This document shows, piece after piece, positions 12,632 to 23,321 of a DNA stretch of 64,000 bases. The number at the start of each line of letters is the position of its first letter. The stretch's first letter is position 1. Both the position numbers and the translations under genes were made by a program. The stretch spans positions 337,059 to 401,058 of the forward strand of contig QKWP01000242.1 of the NCBI GenBank assembly GCA_003550325.1, in the 5' to 3' direction. The stretch is from Gigaspora rosea (Eukaryota; Glomeromycota; Glomeromycetes; Diversisporales; Gigasporaceae). Under the pieces are notes generated by a model. That model saw only the letters and a list, made by a program, of their open reading frames with translations. It was not told where the DNA came from and made no database searches.

Positions 12632-15115
12632 TAATATATAATATATGTAATATTTAAAATATAATATATAATAAAAAAATAAAATTTTATATTAAATAGC
12701 GTAAACTTGTGAATATTGTATAATTAATAAATTAAAATATTATAATAATAATAAATAAAAAAAAATTTATAATTAAATTGCGAAAACTTGCAAAAACTTG
12801 AAAAACCTGTAAAATGTTCAAAAAGCATGATTATGTGAATATAATAATTATTAATTGATATCACTATTGATAGTAATCGATTAACCAGATATATATCGAT
12901 TACTATCACTATCGATAGAAATCGACAGGGGTGTTGATAATTAATATATATTTTACCAGTTAGTAATCAATATATATCTATATATAAAATTTGCTGATGT
13001 ACTCTGCCAGAATTATTAACTCGTAGAATGCCATTATCAGAAAAAAAACAAAACAGAATTACCTCCTGAATATTAGCATGGATTATTAACAATATGCAAC
13101 CATTTAATATTTTAAAAAATAATCGATTTCATGATCTTTTATATGAAGCAGAGCTACAGTTTCAATTTCCAGGTTATGATATGTTCAGACAAAAAATGCA
13201 TAAAGCAATAAACTATACTGAAAATGGTTTAAAAAATTTAATTAATAACATATTAGAATCGTTTGCATTTACTACAGACTTATAGACTCAAAATCACAAA
13301 CTATATATTGGAATTACGGCCCATTGGCTCTCTTCTGAGTTTGAAATGCACAAAGCTTTACTTACGATTGAAAGTTTTCCATATCCACATACAGCTGAAC
13401 ATATTGAAGATTGTTTATGAAAAGAGTTGGCAAAATGGGGCTTAAGCGACAAATGTATAGCAGGTATAACTGATAATGCCAGCTCATTGGTAAAAGCATT
13501 AAATGATCTTGGGCCTTACATGTATGATGCACAGCTCACACAATCCAGATTGGGGTTACAGACAGTTTAAAATATGCTATTGATTTGATTAACCGTGCAA
13601 AAGCTCTAAACACATTTGTTGCTGAAAAAAATAAATTTAGAGAAAGGTTATGATTGGTACAAGTTGAAATAGCTAAAGAAAAAGATCCATTACAGAATAA
13701 TAAAGATTTTTCAGTCCTAGATCTGGTTTCCAATAATACTGTGACCAGGTGGAACTTGACTTACTTGTTGTTAAAACGTCTACTTTCTCTCTATGAAGCT
13801 ATAAAAAGGTTACAAAACGATCTTGTAAAAAATAAAGAAAGAAGTATTAGAAATCATGCCAAAATATTAGAAAATTTGCTCCTTAATGAAGAAGAATTGT
13901 TAGGAATCCAGGTGTTAGTTGAATTGCTAGGCCCTTTTGCATATGTTACAACTATAGTAGATAGAGATCATTATCTCACCTTTTTAATGATGTTACCTCT
14001 AATTAAAAGATTACAAGTGCATCTATTTCAAAAGGAAGCAACTCTTAAACATTTAATTGTTTGTAATATGCATGACAAGATAGAGCTTTCATTTGGGAAC
14101 TGCTGGGATGAACCAGGAGCAGAAGGGTACATCGCTACTATTCTTGACCCAAAATTTAAAGTTCTAAACTTTGAGCCAGAAAAGTTAGAGATAATAAAAA
14201 ATGAATTAAAATGCAAAATAAAAAGTGCAAAAAATATATACTCAACAACACTATCTATTGAATATAATCCATCTTCCTCATTATTCAATTCACTCTTTGA
14301 AGAAACTTCTCAGTTCATTTGTCCCATTGAATCAGAATTAAAGATATATTTTGATATGCCCCAAATGATAAAATATGATCTTTCTGATCCTCTTGATGAA
14401 AAACATAACCTGTTAGTTTTTTGGCAAAATAATAAACTAACCCTTCCTCTACTGGCACAGCAAGCACGCAAGTTTTTAGCAATTCTGGGAACCTCAGTCC
14501 CATCAGAACGCCTCTTTTCTGATGCCAAAAATGTTATAACTGATAAACAAAATCGTCTCCATCCCAACATGGTTCATGGCCTACTTTTTCTAAAAGAAAA
14601 CTAGCATTATTTTAATCCCTATCGCGATTTAAATTAGTATTGAAAAAAATATGTAGCTTTTAATAAAGCCATGGATTGATAAATAACAATGGGCGAATAC
14701 AAAAATATTATATAGAATTTGAGAAATTAACAAACATTATGCTTTATTGTTAAATAAATAAACTAAATAGAGTTTAGCGAGTATTAAAAGAACATTATAC
14801 AAAATAAAAACTATTTAAATCTAGTCCAGATCTGCTTGAGTTTTACTTTGAAATGTTAAGTTTTCTTTTCAAGAGGAAATTTTGTTGTTGCACATATAGA
14901 TTAACTAGGGCATTAAATAAAAAATATATAAAAAAAATCGAATATACTATACATATCTGATAAATTTTTTTTTAAAAAAAAGATCACAGATTTTGCAATT
15001 GCATGTGATTTTCATATGTTTTTATCACCTGACCAGATAATCAGCTAAGCCGACTAAGCTGATCAAAATTTATTGACTTGGTCTAGTCAAAAAATTTAAT
15101 CAGCCAAAATCACTA

Positions 15116-15560
15116 GAAATGATTATTAAAATTTATTATAAAGGAATCTTGATGATCGTGATATCAGTGCACTGAAATTTTGATCATTAAAAATCTTAAT
15201 GATTGTGCATGTCAGAGCATGAAAATTATGATTATAAGCATTAAGGAGTCTTAATGATTGTGAAGATCATGACATCATGTACAGAAATGATCATTAAAAT
15301 TTATTGCTAAGGAATCTTGATAATCATGATGCCAGTGCACTGAAATTTTGTATCATTAAGAATCTTAATTATTGTGCATGTCAGAGACGAAAATTATACT
15401 TATGATCATTAAGAATCTTAATGATTGTGTATGTTAGCACACGAAAATTATGATCATTAAGAATCTTAACAATTGTGCATATCAGTGTACGAAAATTATA
15501 ATTGTTAAGAATCTTAATGATTGTGCACATTAGTGCACAGAAATTATGTGATCATTAAGA
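15116..15560. repeat. right part of the palindrome-bearing tandem array
   Basis: Continues the array at 8190-8468 after the hAT insertion. About eight units of GTGCATGTCAG..ACGAAAATTATG-ATCATTAAGAATCTTAATGATT type. The phrase AAGATCATGACATCATGTACA appears in both halves (8439-8460 and 15262-15283), confirming one original array. Confidence 0.8.
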
Positions 15561-16810
15561 TTAATGCACGTCAATATATGGATATAATACTATGCACAAT
15601 AGTGCACAGATTTCAATTTTTTGTGTAATAATGTGTATTAAATTTTTTGGATGATTAGTTTCCGTGCAGTTTCCATGCAGTGATTATAAAACTCATGCTT
15701 ACCTGCATACAATTTTGTATTTATACACACACCTCCGTGTACTGAGTTTCATAGGGATAAGGTAAAAATAAAAGGCTTTTGTAAATCTAAACTATTAAAT
15801 TTTGAATTTTTAGAATCATTGTGATCCATTACTATTTAGCAATTAGCATATATATATACATATATATGACAAATTATATAAAACCTATGACCAATAAAAA
15901 TTTTTTAGACAAATCACATGAAAACTGGACTGGACTGGAACTGGATCTAATTCCAATAGAACAATCCAGTCCAGTCCAGTTTTTAAAACTGGACTTAGGA
16001 CTGTACTAACACTGATGCATCCGTGGTGTGCTTTATCAACATCCTTTATATTTTAGTATTAAGCAAATTGAAAAAATAAGTAATTAACAAAATTTTTTAT
16101 GGAAATAAAATTTTTTAATAAATTTATTTTTAAATATTTCCCAAAACATATATAATAATAAAGTTATTTAAATACTTCTATTAAATTTTAAAAAAATTTT
16201 TATTATAAACAGGTTGGTATATCTGCCTTTTTGCACCGGACAATAATAATTAATATAGTTAAAATTAATTAGGTACTGTAAAATGTTAAACTCTAATATC
16301 AAAATAAATCAATATGAAAGTTATTAGATATTTTATTCTCTATTAATCTTTATATAATATCTGCATTAATTTTATAGATCGACATCTAATTTATTTGAAT
16401 TTAAGAAAAATTGAAAGGGTTCTCTCTTATATTGGTATTAATAAAAATCACTTTACAGCCTGAAAAATTATGCCCTAATCTAATTTTACTACACTATTTT
16501 TGCATATTTTTGTATGCACATTTCTCTATTTTTTGGTAAAAAAAAAGAATCAATGTACATATTAAAATCATCGAACAATCATTACTTCAATAGCTTTTAC
16601 AAATTGTTTATTGTAGAATTCATCAATATTACCCACACTTTAACTTTCGTTATAATATGCCTAATTATAATAATGCATAATATTTCTAAACTTATAATAA
16701 CAACATCTGCTTTTTCTCGATCATAAATTATCAATGATGTAACCATTTTACAAATATTTATTTAATTAAAAGGCCAGCTGGATTAGTGCCATGATTTCTT
16801 TTTAATTTTA
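15561..16810. other. AT-rich DNA with one GGACTGGACTGG inverted block
   Basis: Bases about 15921-16012 contain ACTGGACTGGACTGG followed by the inverted CCAGTCCAGTCCAGT, a MITE-like hairpin block. Otherwise there are no recognisable features; open frames here have no family resemblance. Confidence 0.45.
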
Positions 16811-17256
16811 CCCTATAAGAAAAGTGGTATGGGTTGTGGAACAGGTTGGTGCGGATCTTGTAGCACTCACAGGAATGTTTTACAGAATGGCACGGTAAAA
16901 ATGGCACAGGCATTACGGTAAAGGGTCGCACGTAATATCATATCCCATGAAATGGCACGTTCAGATGACACGTATGTGTATATTACACACGTGTTGGCTC
17001 ATGATATGCGTTGGCTCGTTTCGTGGAGAGCGAAAGATCAGTAAAGGATTTTTTTTAATAAAAGAGCGATATATCATGATTTCACTGATGAAACTTCCCT
17101 GTGTGTCTTAACAAAAAAAATTCATTACAAAATTTTACTTTATATGCAGTTAGTTTGTTCATATTATATTGATTACATAAGTAAATTTATGTTTTAATAG
17201 TTAATCCACCTCGTTATCGTGATGGCACATGAATTTACATTCATTACCCTATGATA
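16811..17256. repeat. CCCTATAAGAAAAGTGG-family copy, longest uninterrupted stretch
   Basis: It starts CCCTATAAGAAAAGTGG at 16811 and stays similar first to 3337-3490 and 46070-46255, then to 5160-5475, through to GATGGCACATGAATTTACAT near 17240. It provides the bridge showing that those pieces belong to one family. The right TIR was not found here. Confidence 0.65.
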
Positions 17257-17639
17257 GAAAATTACAAATATTATGCTCAAAAATTATTTTATTGTTCCTG
17301 CTTTTGTGACAAAAATTTGATTTATTTTCTTTTGAAATTCTTGAAGTTCCTCCAAAGTTCAATGATTTATTAAAAGTTTATATACCTATAACACATTTGA
17401 CTCCACAAAATTCAAAGTTATATCTACAAGAAATCGAGTATGAAAATAATCATTTGCTTTTAAAATGTTGTTGCTTCTAATTAATTCAATTTCACTTTAA
17501 ATTCGCAATAGTTATGATGAACCCAATAGTGATGACAAATTGCTAATATCCAGATGGACCTTTAATGGATTTTTCAACAAACAAAAGAATATCAGATATT
17601 AAAAAAGAAAAACCTACAAATAAAATAAATTTACTAAAA

Positions 17640-18000
17640 AAAATATATTTTCTCCTATTAGATATTTATCTCGTGGAAAAGTGGATTACAGTCCTTTTAT
17701 TAAGCTTATAGAAACAGATAAACGTGATATTTGTTATGAAAACCTATCAATGGAAGCTGTTATAAACTGGATGTGGTATTCTTCTAAATTCTATTGGCCT
17801 AGAATCTCGTATATTTTTGCCTTATACTTTAAAACCTATTCAATTATTTCTTGGGCATATATTGCCCATATTCAAATAACTGGCACACTTCAGTACATTC
17901 TGAAGATTACAACAATTATATTATTTTATTATTTATCATATTATCACATAGTGGTTGAATACAAACAATTCTATTATCAAGGAAAGCAATATTATTAAAG
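17640..18000 (+). pseudogene. fragment resembling multi-pass ion-channel-like membrane proteins of AM fungi
   Basis: An open stretch of about 110 codons contains SPFIKLIE, YENLSMEAVINW and then two hydrophobic segments (YIFALYFKTYSIISWAYIA; YILKITTIILFYYLSYYHIVV) ending YKQFYYQGKQYY. This layout, acidic lead-in then helices then a Tyr/Lys/Gln-rich turn, resembles the membrane part of ion-transport-type proteins that are abundant in Rhizophagus, as far as I remember that family. No start codon context, no pore motif, and stops follow immediately (TAA at 17996). Downstream frames to about 18230 show only scattered similarity. Likely a relic; the family call is tentative. Confidence 0.3.
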
Positions 18001-18180
18001 AAACTATTTATCTGAATAACACCAAGTTTATTATCAAGTAATAGTAAAATCGATAATTCCTTATTGAATACCATCACAAACTACCCTTAGAGAAGAGTAT
18101 AATTTCTTACAGACTAAGGAATTATACCTACCTCTTGGACACCACTATAAACTGATAAAGGATCCCTGTAGCCATGTCGT

Positions 18181-18220
18181 TGTTATAGTAAGGAGTAAAG
18201 AAGGCCTCCCTACTATAACA
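18181..18220. repeat. 40-bp near-perfect hairpin
   Basis: TGTTATAGTAAGGAG is mirrored by CTCCCTACTATAACA with one mismatch and a 10-base loop. It lies just after the decayed membrane fragment. Probably a remnant of a tiny palindromic MITE rather than a terminator. Confidence 0.6.
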
Positions 18221-19137
18221 TCATGAAATATAAAGTTTGCCAAATTTGCTTTTTTTGTTTAATTATCTAATATTTACAAATTATTTTGAACTAAAAAAAG
18301 TTAATGAATTTAAAAACATTTTGTATAATAGTCTCACAAGAATAAGTGCAAGAAAAAGCACAAGAATATAATAAATGCTCCAAAATAAATAAAACCTTAT
18401 TATTAATAATAAAATATAGTAAATATATTAGCAAATATCAAAAAAAATGAATGTTGATCTATCAACCAATAAAATTACAGTTATTTTCAAAATGATTAGT
18501 GTACTAAACTAATATAGCAAGTTATTATACTTTAATACTTTTTGATTAGTTATATAACCTACAATCAAAATATTAAAACTAATATATTGGTAAGCAAGTT
18601 ATAATCAAGAATATCATTACAATTCAACAATCAATATAAAAAAATATAAATGTAAAAAAATGTGTTATAGTTGATAATGAAATACTGTGAATAAAATCAC
18701 AGGATGTTATGAGATCACAATTCACACTCATGACTAGTGATGCCACTGAAATTGATTTTTGAAAAAGTCTTCATTAGAGAAAATTAAAATTTTTTATAAG
18801 GAAGAGCAAATAAAATTTATATAGGTATGTTCCTTATAATTTCATCTATTCAAAAAAAGTATCAAATAATTTTACCTTTCAAGTTAAATAGATCAAAAAC
18901 AATTTCATCTTCAAATTTTAATTTCAGGTTTTAGAACCTGAAATGCTTTCATTTTCATGTATACTCATAACATCAAATAAATGATTTATAAGTATGAGGT
19001 ATTGTAAACTTATACAGAAGAATCACCAAAATTCTGGATCAGAATATATTAGAGTTATCAGAATTATAGTCAGCAGGATTGGAATTGATCAATTTTACCT
19101 AAGATTATAAATTTTACTAATAAATTATATTTATTCA
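18221..19137. other. AT-rich DNA, nothing recognised
   Basis: No coding family, RNA gene or clear repeat boundary was found in this stretch. Confidence 0.45.
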
Positions 19138-19441
19138 TTAATTGATAATCAGCCTATCAACTGAAGAATAGGTAAAATGTGGCATGCTCCATCTAAAATT
19201 TTTTTCATACTAAGTTAACAATACATGTCCATTAATTAAAAGTTTTAAAGCTCATTGAGACGCATCTAACAGTGGTTAGTTCATCCAAATTGGGCCCAGT
19301 AGATGGCAAGTTATCGCTGAAAATGTTTGGCCAACTATATAAAAATCTGTGACAGAGATTACATATGAAAATTACTATAGGCGAAATGTGGCGTGCTTTC
19401 ATTTAAAACTTTTTCTTACTAAGTTAATGATACATGTCCAA

Positions 19442-19896
19442 TAGTGTTTTAAATAAAAATTTTAATTTACTAGTACATGCACCTGTTATATAAAAAAATA
19501 CTGGTTAAAAAAATAAACCTGTAAAAAATTTTTATAAAAGTAAGTATTTGTAGGCAATTTGTATCAGTGATTTTTTTTTAAATCTAACCCAAAATGGCAC
19601 AATGCCTTTTACAACAATGATTTTTCCTATTATTCCTTTTTCTTGCAATAATATAATCTAAGTATAACTATTTCATGCATCAGGTTATTAATTCAATAAT
19701 ATTCTGATACTTCACTCTCTATAAAATCATATACTATGTTATACTACATTCCTAGTAAGTTATATATATATGCACCGGTTACTTCAAAAAATTCTGGATC
19801 ATGCACTGTTTATTGCACCAGCCCAATTTTAAAATACTAGTATATGCAATATAAAAATGGTAGATCCGGATTTTTATCATACTATTTTATACACTG
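19442..19896. mobile_element. 455-bp hAT-like insertion in the foldback arm
   Basis: It interrupts a module between GATACATGTCCA and CCCACTAATTGAAAG, which are adjacent in other copies. Ends TAGTGTTTTAAATA and the reverse of CAGTGTATAAAATA are similar. Flanks ATGTCCAA and ATGCCCAC match at six of eight positions, an aged target duplication. Confidence 0.5.
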
Positions 19897-20239
19897 ATGC
19901 CCACTAATTGAAAGTTATAGAGCTTATCAAGACATATCTAACAGTAGTTAAATCATCCAAATTGGCCCGTGGATGGTGAGATATTGTCAAAAAATGATTG
20001 GCTGACTATATAAAATCTCTATGTGAAACAAACATTGTTTACATAGAGATTTTATATAGTTAGCCAATTGTTTTTGGATGATATTTCACTATCTACTAGA
20101 CCAATTTGGATGTTCTAACCACTATTAGATGCGCCTTGATGAGCTTTACAACTTTCAATTAGTGGGCATGTATCATTAACTTAGTAAGAAAAAATGGTTT
20201 AGATAGAAGAATGCCACATTTTACTATAGTAATTACGGA

Positions 20240-21150
20240 TAGAGGTTGGAACCAGTTTTATTTTACAATTCAGATTTAATTTTTCAACTTCAACTTAAAC
20301 CAATTTTAACCCAAATTTAAATAAACCTGGTAATTTGTTTTGCGATTTTAATAAACTCATAAAACCGAATCAACCCGAATTTAAAAATACCAGTTTTTAC
20401 AGTTGTAATAAACTAGTAGTTAGAGCATCCAAATATCTGTGCTTAGAGTAGCTTGATATATTGTAAATCAGAATAGGTTTGTCATGCAACCAAAATTCAG
20501 TAGATCTGGGACAGTAGGAATCGAAATTGATAAATTTTGCTAATAATCTGCTAAATAAAATTGCCAAATACTAATTTTGCTATAATATAGTTAGTTATTA
20601 TTATTAATAAATGCTGGCCTAAACTTTGGCCAAATTGAATTCATGCATCTAAGGCAATCTGTTGAGAATAGTTTATGTATTTTTGTTCCCATCATATTAC
20701 ATACCTCAGGGTAACATAAATACCAAATCCAGTATGCTCATACACAGTATACTGCACTAGCAAATTACTGCTATTTTCATAAATTTTGGAACAACTGATG
20801 AAAATTATTTGGCCAAAAAATTTGATAAATTTTGAATTTGGTATTATCAGAATTTGATTTCGGCAAATTCAAAAACTTATCAAATTCAGCTGATCAAGTT
20901 TTATTAGTTGTCCCAGAATTTATAAAAACAGCTGTAAATGCAAGGTTTGTGAAGTTGCCATTCTAGATAGCAGTAATCTATACACTTTGCATAGCTACGT
21001 TCCTGGTATTCAATTTTCTGTTTTATTAAATTTGATAAATCCAGTTTTATTAAATTCGATTTTTCAGTTTTATTAAATCTGAATATAAAATATTCGAATC
21101 GGGTTGAACCGGTTTTAAATTTAGATGCAACAATTTGGTTTCAACCTCTA
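20240..21150. mobile_element. 911-bp hAT-like MITE, target duplication ATTAC(G/A)GA
   Basis: Left end TAGAGGTTGGAACC; right end in reverse TAGAGGTTGAAACC. Flanks ATTACGGA (20232-20239) and ATTACAGA (21151-21158) differ at one base. Subterminal AACCGGTTTTAAATTT-type words are mirrored (20290-20420 versus 21010-21140). No transposase. It sits between two minus-oriented modules of the foldback element. Confidence 0.75.
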
Positions 21151-21769
21151 ATTACAGATTTTTATATAGTTGCCAATCATTTTTTAATGATAACGTACTA
21201 TTCACTAGGCCGATTTGAAAGATCTAACTATTGCTAGATACGTCTCAACGAGCTCTACAACTTTCAATTAGTGGACATGTATCGTTAACTTAGTAAGAAA
21301 AAATTTTAGATGAAGCATGGCATATTTCGTCTATTCTCCAGTTGACAGGCAGATTATCAATTAAGTAAAACATGCCCAGCTAATAATTTTGCTATAGAAG
21401 CTGCTAACAATTATGCTAAACACCAGTGTATAAAATCTGGAAAACCATTTTTGTGCACATGTGCACATTGGATGCACACTCTATATGTTAATTAAGAAAA
21501 ATCTTTGTGCACATGTGCATATCCAATTTAAAAATTTTGCACACAAAAAAATTGTGCACATGAATTTTATTCACTGCTAAACACCAATTTAAATCTGACA
21601 CATCTAACTGAAAATTTGGAGATAGTCTGTAAAAATCAGTATTGTATAGTGAGTATTGACTTGGTGGATTAATACCAATTAGTAAGCATAATGTATTTGT
21701 ATAGTAAATTTGGGTAGCGATTGAGTAATTTCAGTAGGAAATTTTGTAAGTATGACGTATTATGTGATA

Positions 21770-22090
21770 GATACTATATATGTACAAAACTAAGCTATTA
21801 TCTAAAATAAGCTACCCTCTGATTTTTTTAAAAAATCTTAAAAATTTATTAGCAGTTGCTATATATAAAAAACTAAATTTACTAAGTACACCTCAAAAGG
21901 TTGATTAAGTAAAATTGTTCAAACCAATAAAAATACACCTACTAAAAAATTTGGTGTCATTAGGACAACTTTTATTAGTACATTTTTCAATTTTTCAAAA
22001 AATGCAATATTTTAAAAATAAGATACTTTACATTTTTTTGTATAATTTTTTGGCCAAAAAAGATAGCTTATTTTTAGACACATATGGTAT
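21770..22090. repeat. diverged copy of the 2134-2446 MITE family
   Basis: Shares AAATAAGCTACC, TTAGCAGTTGCTA, TTTGGTGTCATTxGxACAAC and TTTTGTATAATTTTTTGGCC in the same order as 2134-2446, ending ATAGCTTATTTTTAG. The ends have decayed and no TA duplication is certain. Confidence 0.65.
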
Positions 22091-22934
22091 TGCTTAGTAA
22101 TGAAATTATGAGGTTATAGGAGTTACTATTTAAGAAGCAAAAGTTGAGCTCAACACAACTCTAGCTTTGTCATTAGTGCCGACCTGCCTACTACGTGGTA
22201 AAAAGCATTTGGGTATTGAGATATTTAGAAATGATAGGTATGATCAATAGCCTGAGTAAACAACCCAATATCAAAGTTAGTTACTTTGATAGCCTGCTAT
22301 TCAGCTCAGATATCAATGAAAGTGAGAGCTATTTTAGTGATACTAGAAACTAACTGAGGACTACATAAACAGTGAAGAAAGATTCTATATAATGTTTTTC
22401 ATAGTTAGTATTATCACTGAACCAGGTGATTAAATGACAAATTCTAATACAGATTCTGTACTTGCAAAAATAACGTTGTACAGTACATTGTTAATTGGAA
22501 ATCAATTAAAACAAAATAAAATTATTCTGTTATCACAAATATCTACTAATTTCTTATATAAAAATATAATAAATAGTAAATGGCACTGCTGAATAATGAG
22601 AATAAAAAAACATTCAATTGCACTTTGATATTTTTAATCGGCTATATCCAAAGACTGGATGTAAGAAAGTTTTGAATAAGTTAATATGACATATAATCAT
22701 TTGCATGTTGATGTCATATAAATTCATCATAATTCTATTCATGACATCAAGATATTCGAGCTATTGAAGATCTACTATGAATTAATAATCAATATATGTT
22801 TTTAATATTAAAAAAATAAGTTTCTTTTGTTATATGCACTTTGTATCTTTGAGATATAAAAAATTGACTTCTGTTTAGATTAACTGAGATATAGATAATG
22901 TTAATAACATGCATTAGTGAATTACCTACAGTGT
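22091..22934. other. AT-rich DNA, nothing recognised
   Basis: No coding family or repeat is supported. The last bases form the intact left target site of the composite element that follows. Confidence 0.45.
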
Positions 22935-22942
22935 ATCACCAG

Positions 22943-23063
22943 TAGTGTTCTGACCCGTCATGAAAATCCCAACCCGGGTCACCCGGTGAGCCGGGTGAAC
23001 ACTGGGTAGTGGAAAAAATTCCGCTACGGGTCACCCGCGGGTTGACTACTCGGGTGGGCCATA
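22943..23063. repeat. truncated left copy of the CCGGGT mini-element
   Basis: Nearly identical to the start of 26037-26350 (TAGTGTTCTGACCCGTCATG, AACACTGGGTAGT, CTACGGGTCACCCG, GGTTGACTAC, GGGCCATAAT) but lacking the A-run, middle and right end. The kinase segment follows within about 250 bp. Confidence 0.8.
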
Positions 23064-23321
23064 ATATTTGACGACCTAATCGCAATCGATAACCTTTATT
23101 CTTTAAAATTCAACACCCTATACTATTCCAGAGTGCATTAAATTTATGTAAAATATAAAAAACAAACGAAATAAATAATTGATATTATTGTGGATGACAT
23201 ACAATGGTAAATGATAAAAAAATTATAAAAGTTGAAAAAATATGAAATTAATAAATATATACAATGTTGAAATGATTGCCTTCATAATAAACTGTAAAAC
23301 CATGCTCATTTGAATTACATT

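Larger units (their letters stand above)
10360..12999. mobile_element. 2640-bp non-autonomous TIR element with TA target duplication, inside the hAT transposase
   Basis: The left end CATCAGGAAATTTTATATAT and the inverted right end CATCAGCAAATTTTATATAT are both flanked by TA (10358-10359 and 13000-13001). Subterminal DNA is dense in TATCGATTA/TAATCGATA motifs on both sides. No transposase is visible. It contains a 45-50 bp direct repeat (10895-10992, AGATCTTTAACxATTACA), a pyrimidine-rich tract (11090-11190), CTTTGCAAGAA repeats and two MITEs. A truncated relative is at 49320-49423. Confidence 0.85.
9831..14604 (+). pseudogene. hAT transposase pseudogene, split by a nested element
   Basis: The order is: an acidic Leu/Ser/Asp-rich N-terminus (9831-10055); a BED zinc finger (about 10106-10300, with Trp-Val-Trp, Cys and the STTNLAAHLRTEH-like histidine end); an interruption by the element 10360-12999; the RNase H-like core (13002-13660, with a WII..MQPF-type motif and a GITDNAS motif); then an uninterrupted stretch 13654-14604 ending in the hAT C-terminal dimerisation domain (VPSERLFSDAK, NRLHP). 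Removing 10360-13001 (element plus one TA copy) joins the coding frame exactly. In-frame stops lie at 10056, 10173 (at the second Cys position of the BED finger), 13067, 13283, 13418 and 13651, and the frame shifts near 13520. The gene is therefore dead, though the last 316 codons are open. Confidence 0.9.
8469..15115. mobile_element. hAT transposon with 8-bp target duplication
   Basis: The left end is TAGTGATTTTTGCC and the right end, read in reverse, is TAGTGATTTTGGCT. The 8-bp GAAATGAT occurs directly outside both ends (8461-8468 and 15116-15123). Subterminal TTAGCC/CAGCTAA words occur at both ends. The interior carries a broken hAT transposase on the plus strand. Without the nested 2640-bp insertion (10360-12999) the element would be about 4.0 kb, a normal hAT size. 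Confidence 0.92.
19138..21368. mobile_element. large foldback element built from GGCGAAATGTGG modules
   Basis: Outer ends ATTGATAATCAGCCTATCAAC (19140) and its inverted partner (ending about 21365) enclose modules in the order plus (19168), plus (19378), minus (20040-20226), minus (21151-21345). The centre is TATATAGT..AGAGATTTTATATAGT near 20010-20060. Two later insertions interrupt the arms (19442-19896 and 20240-21150). Without them the element is about 860 bp, nearly all inverted repeat. The same modules occur in the pogo-like element at 3631-4591. It encodes no protein. Confidence 0.7.

Noticed and set aside
8190..15560. Regular array with palindromic repeats considered as a CRISPR array
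   Set aside because: The DNA is eukaryotic, spacers are not unique, units diverge, and the array is split by a transposon.
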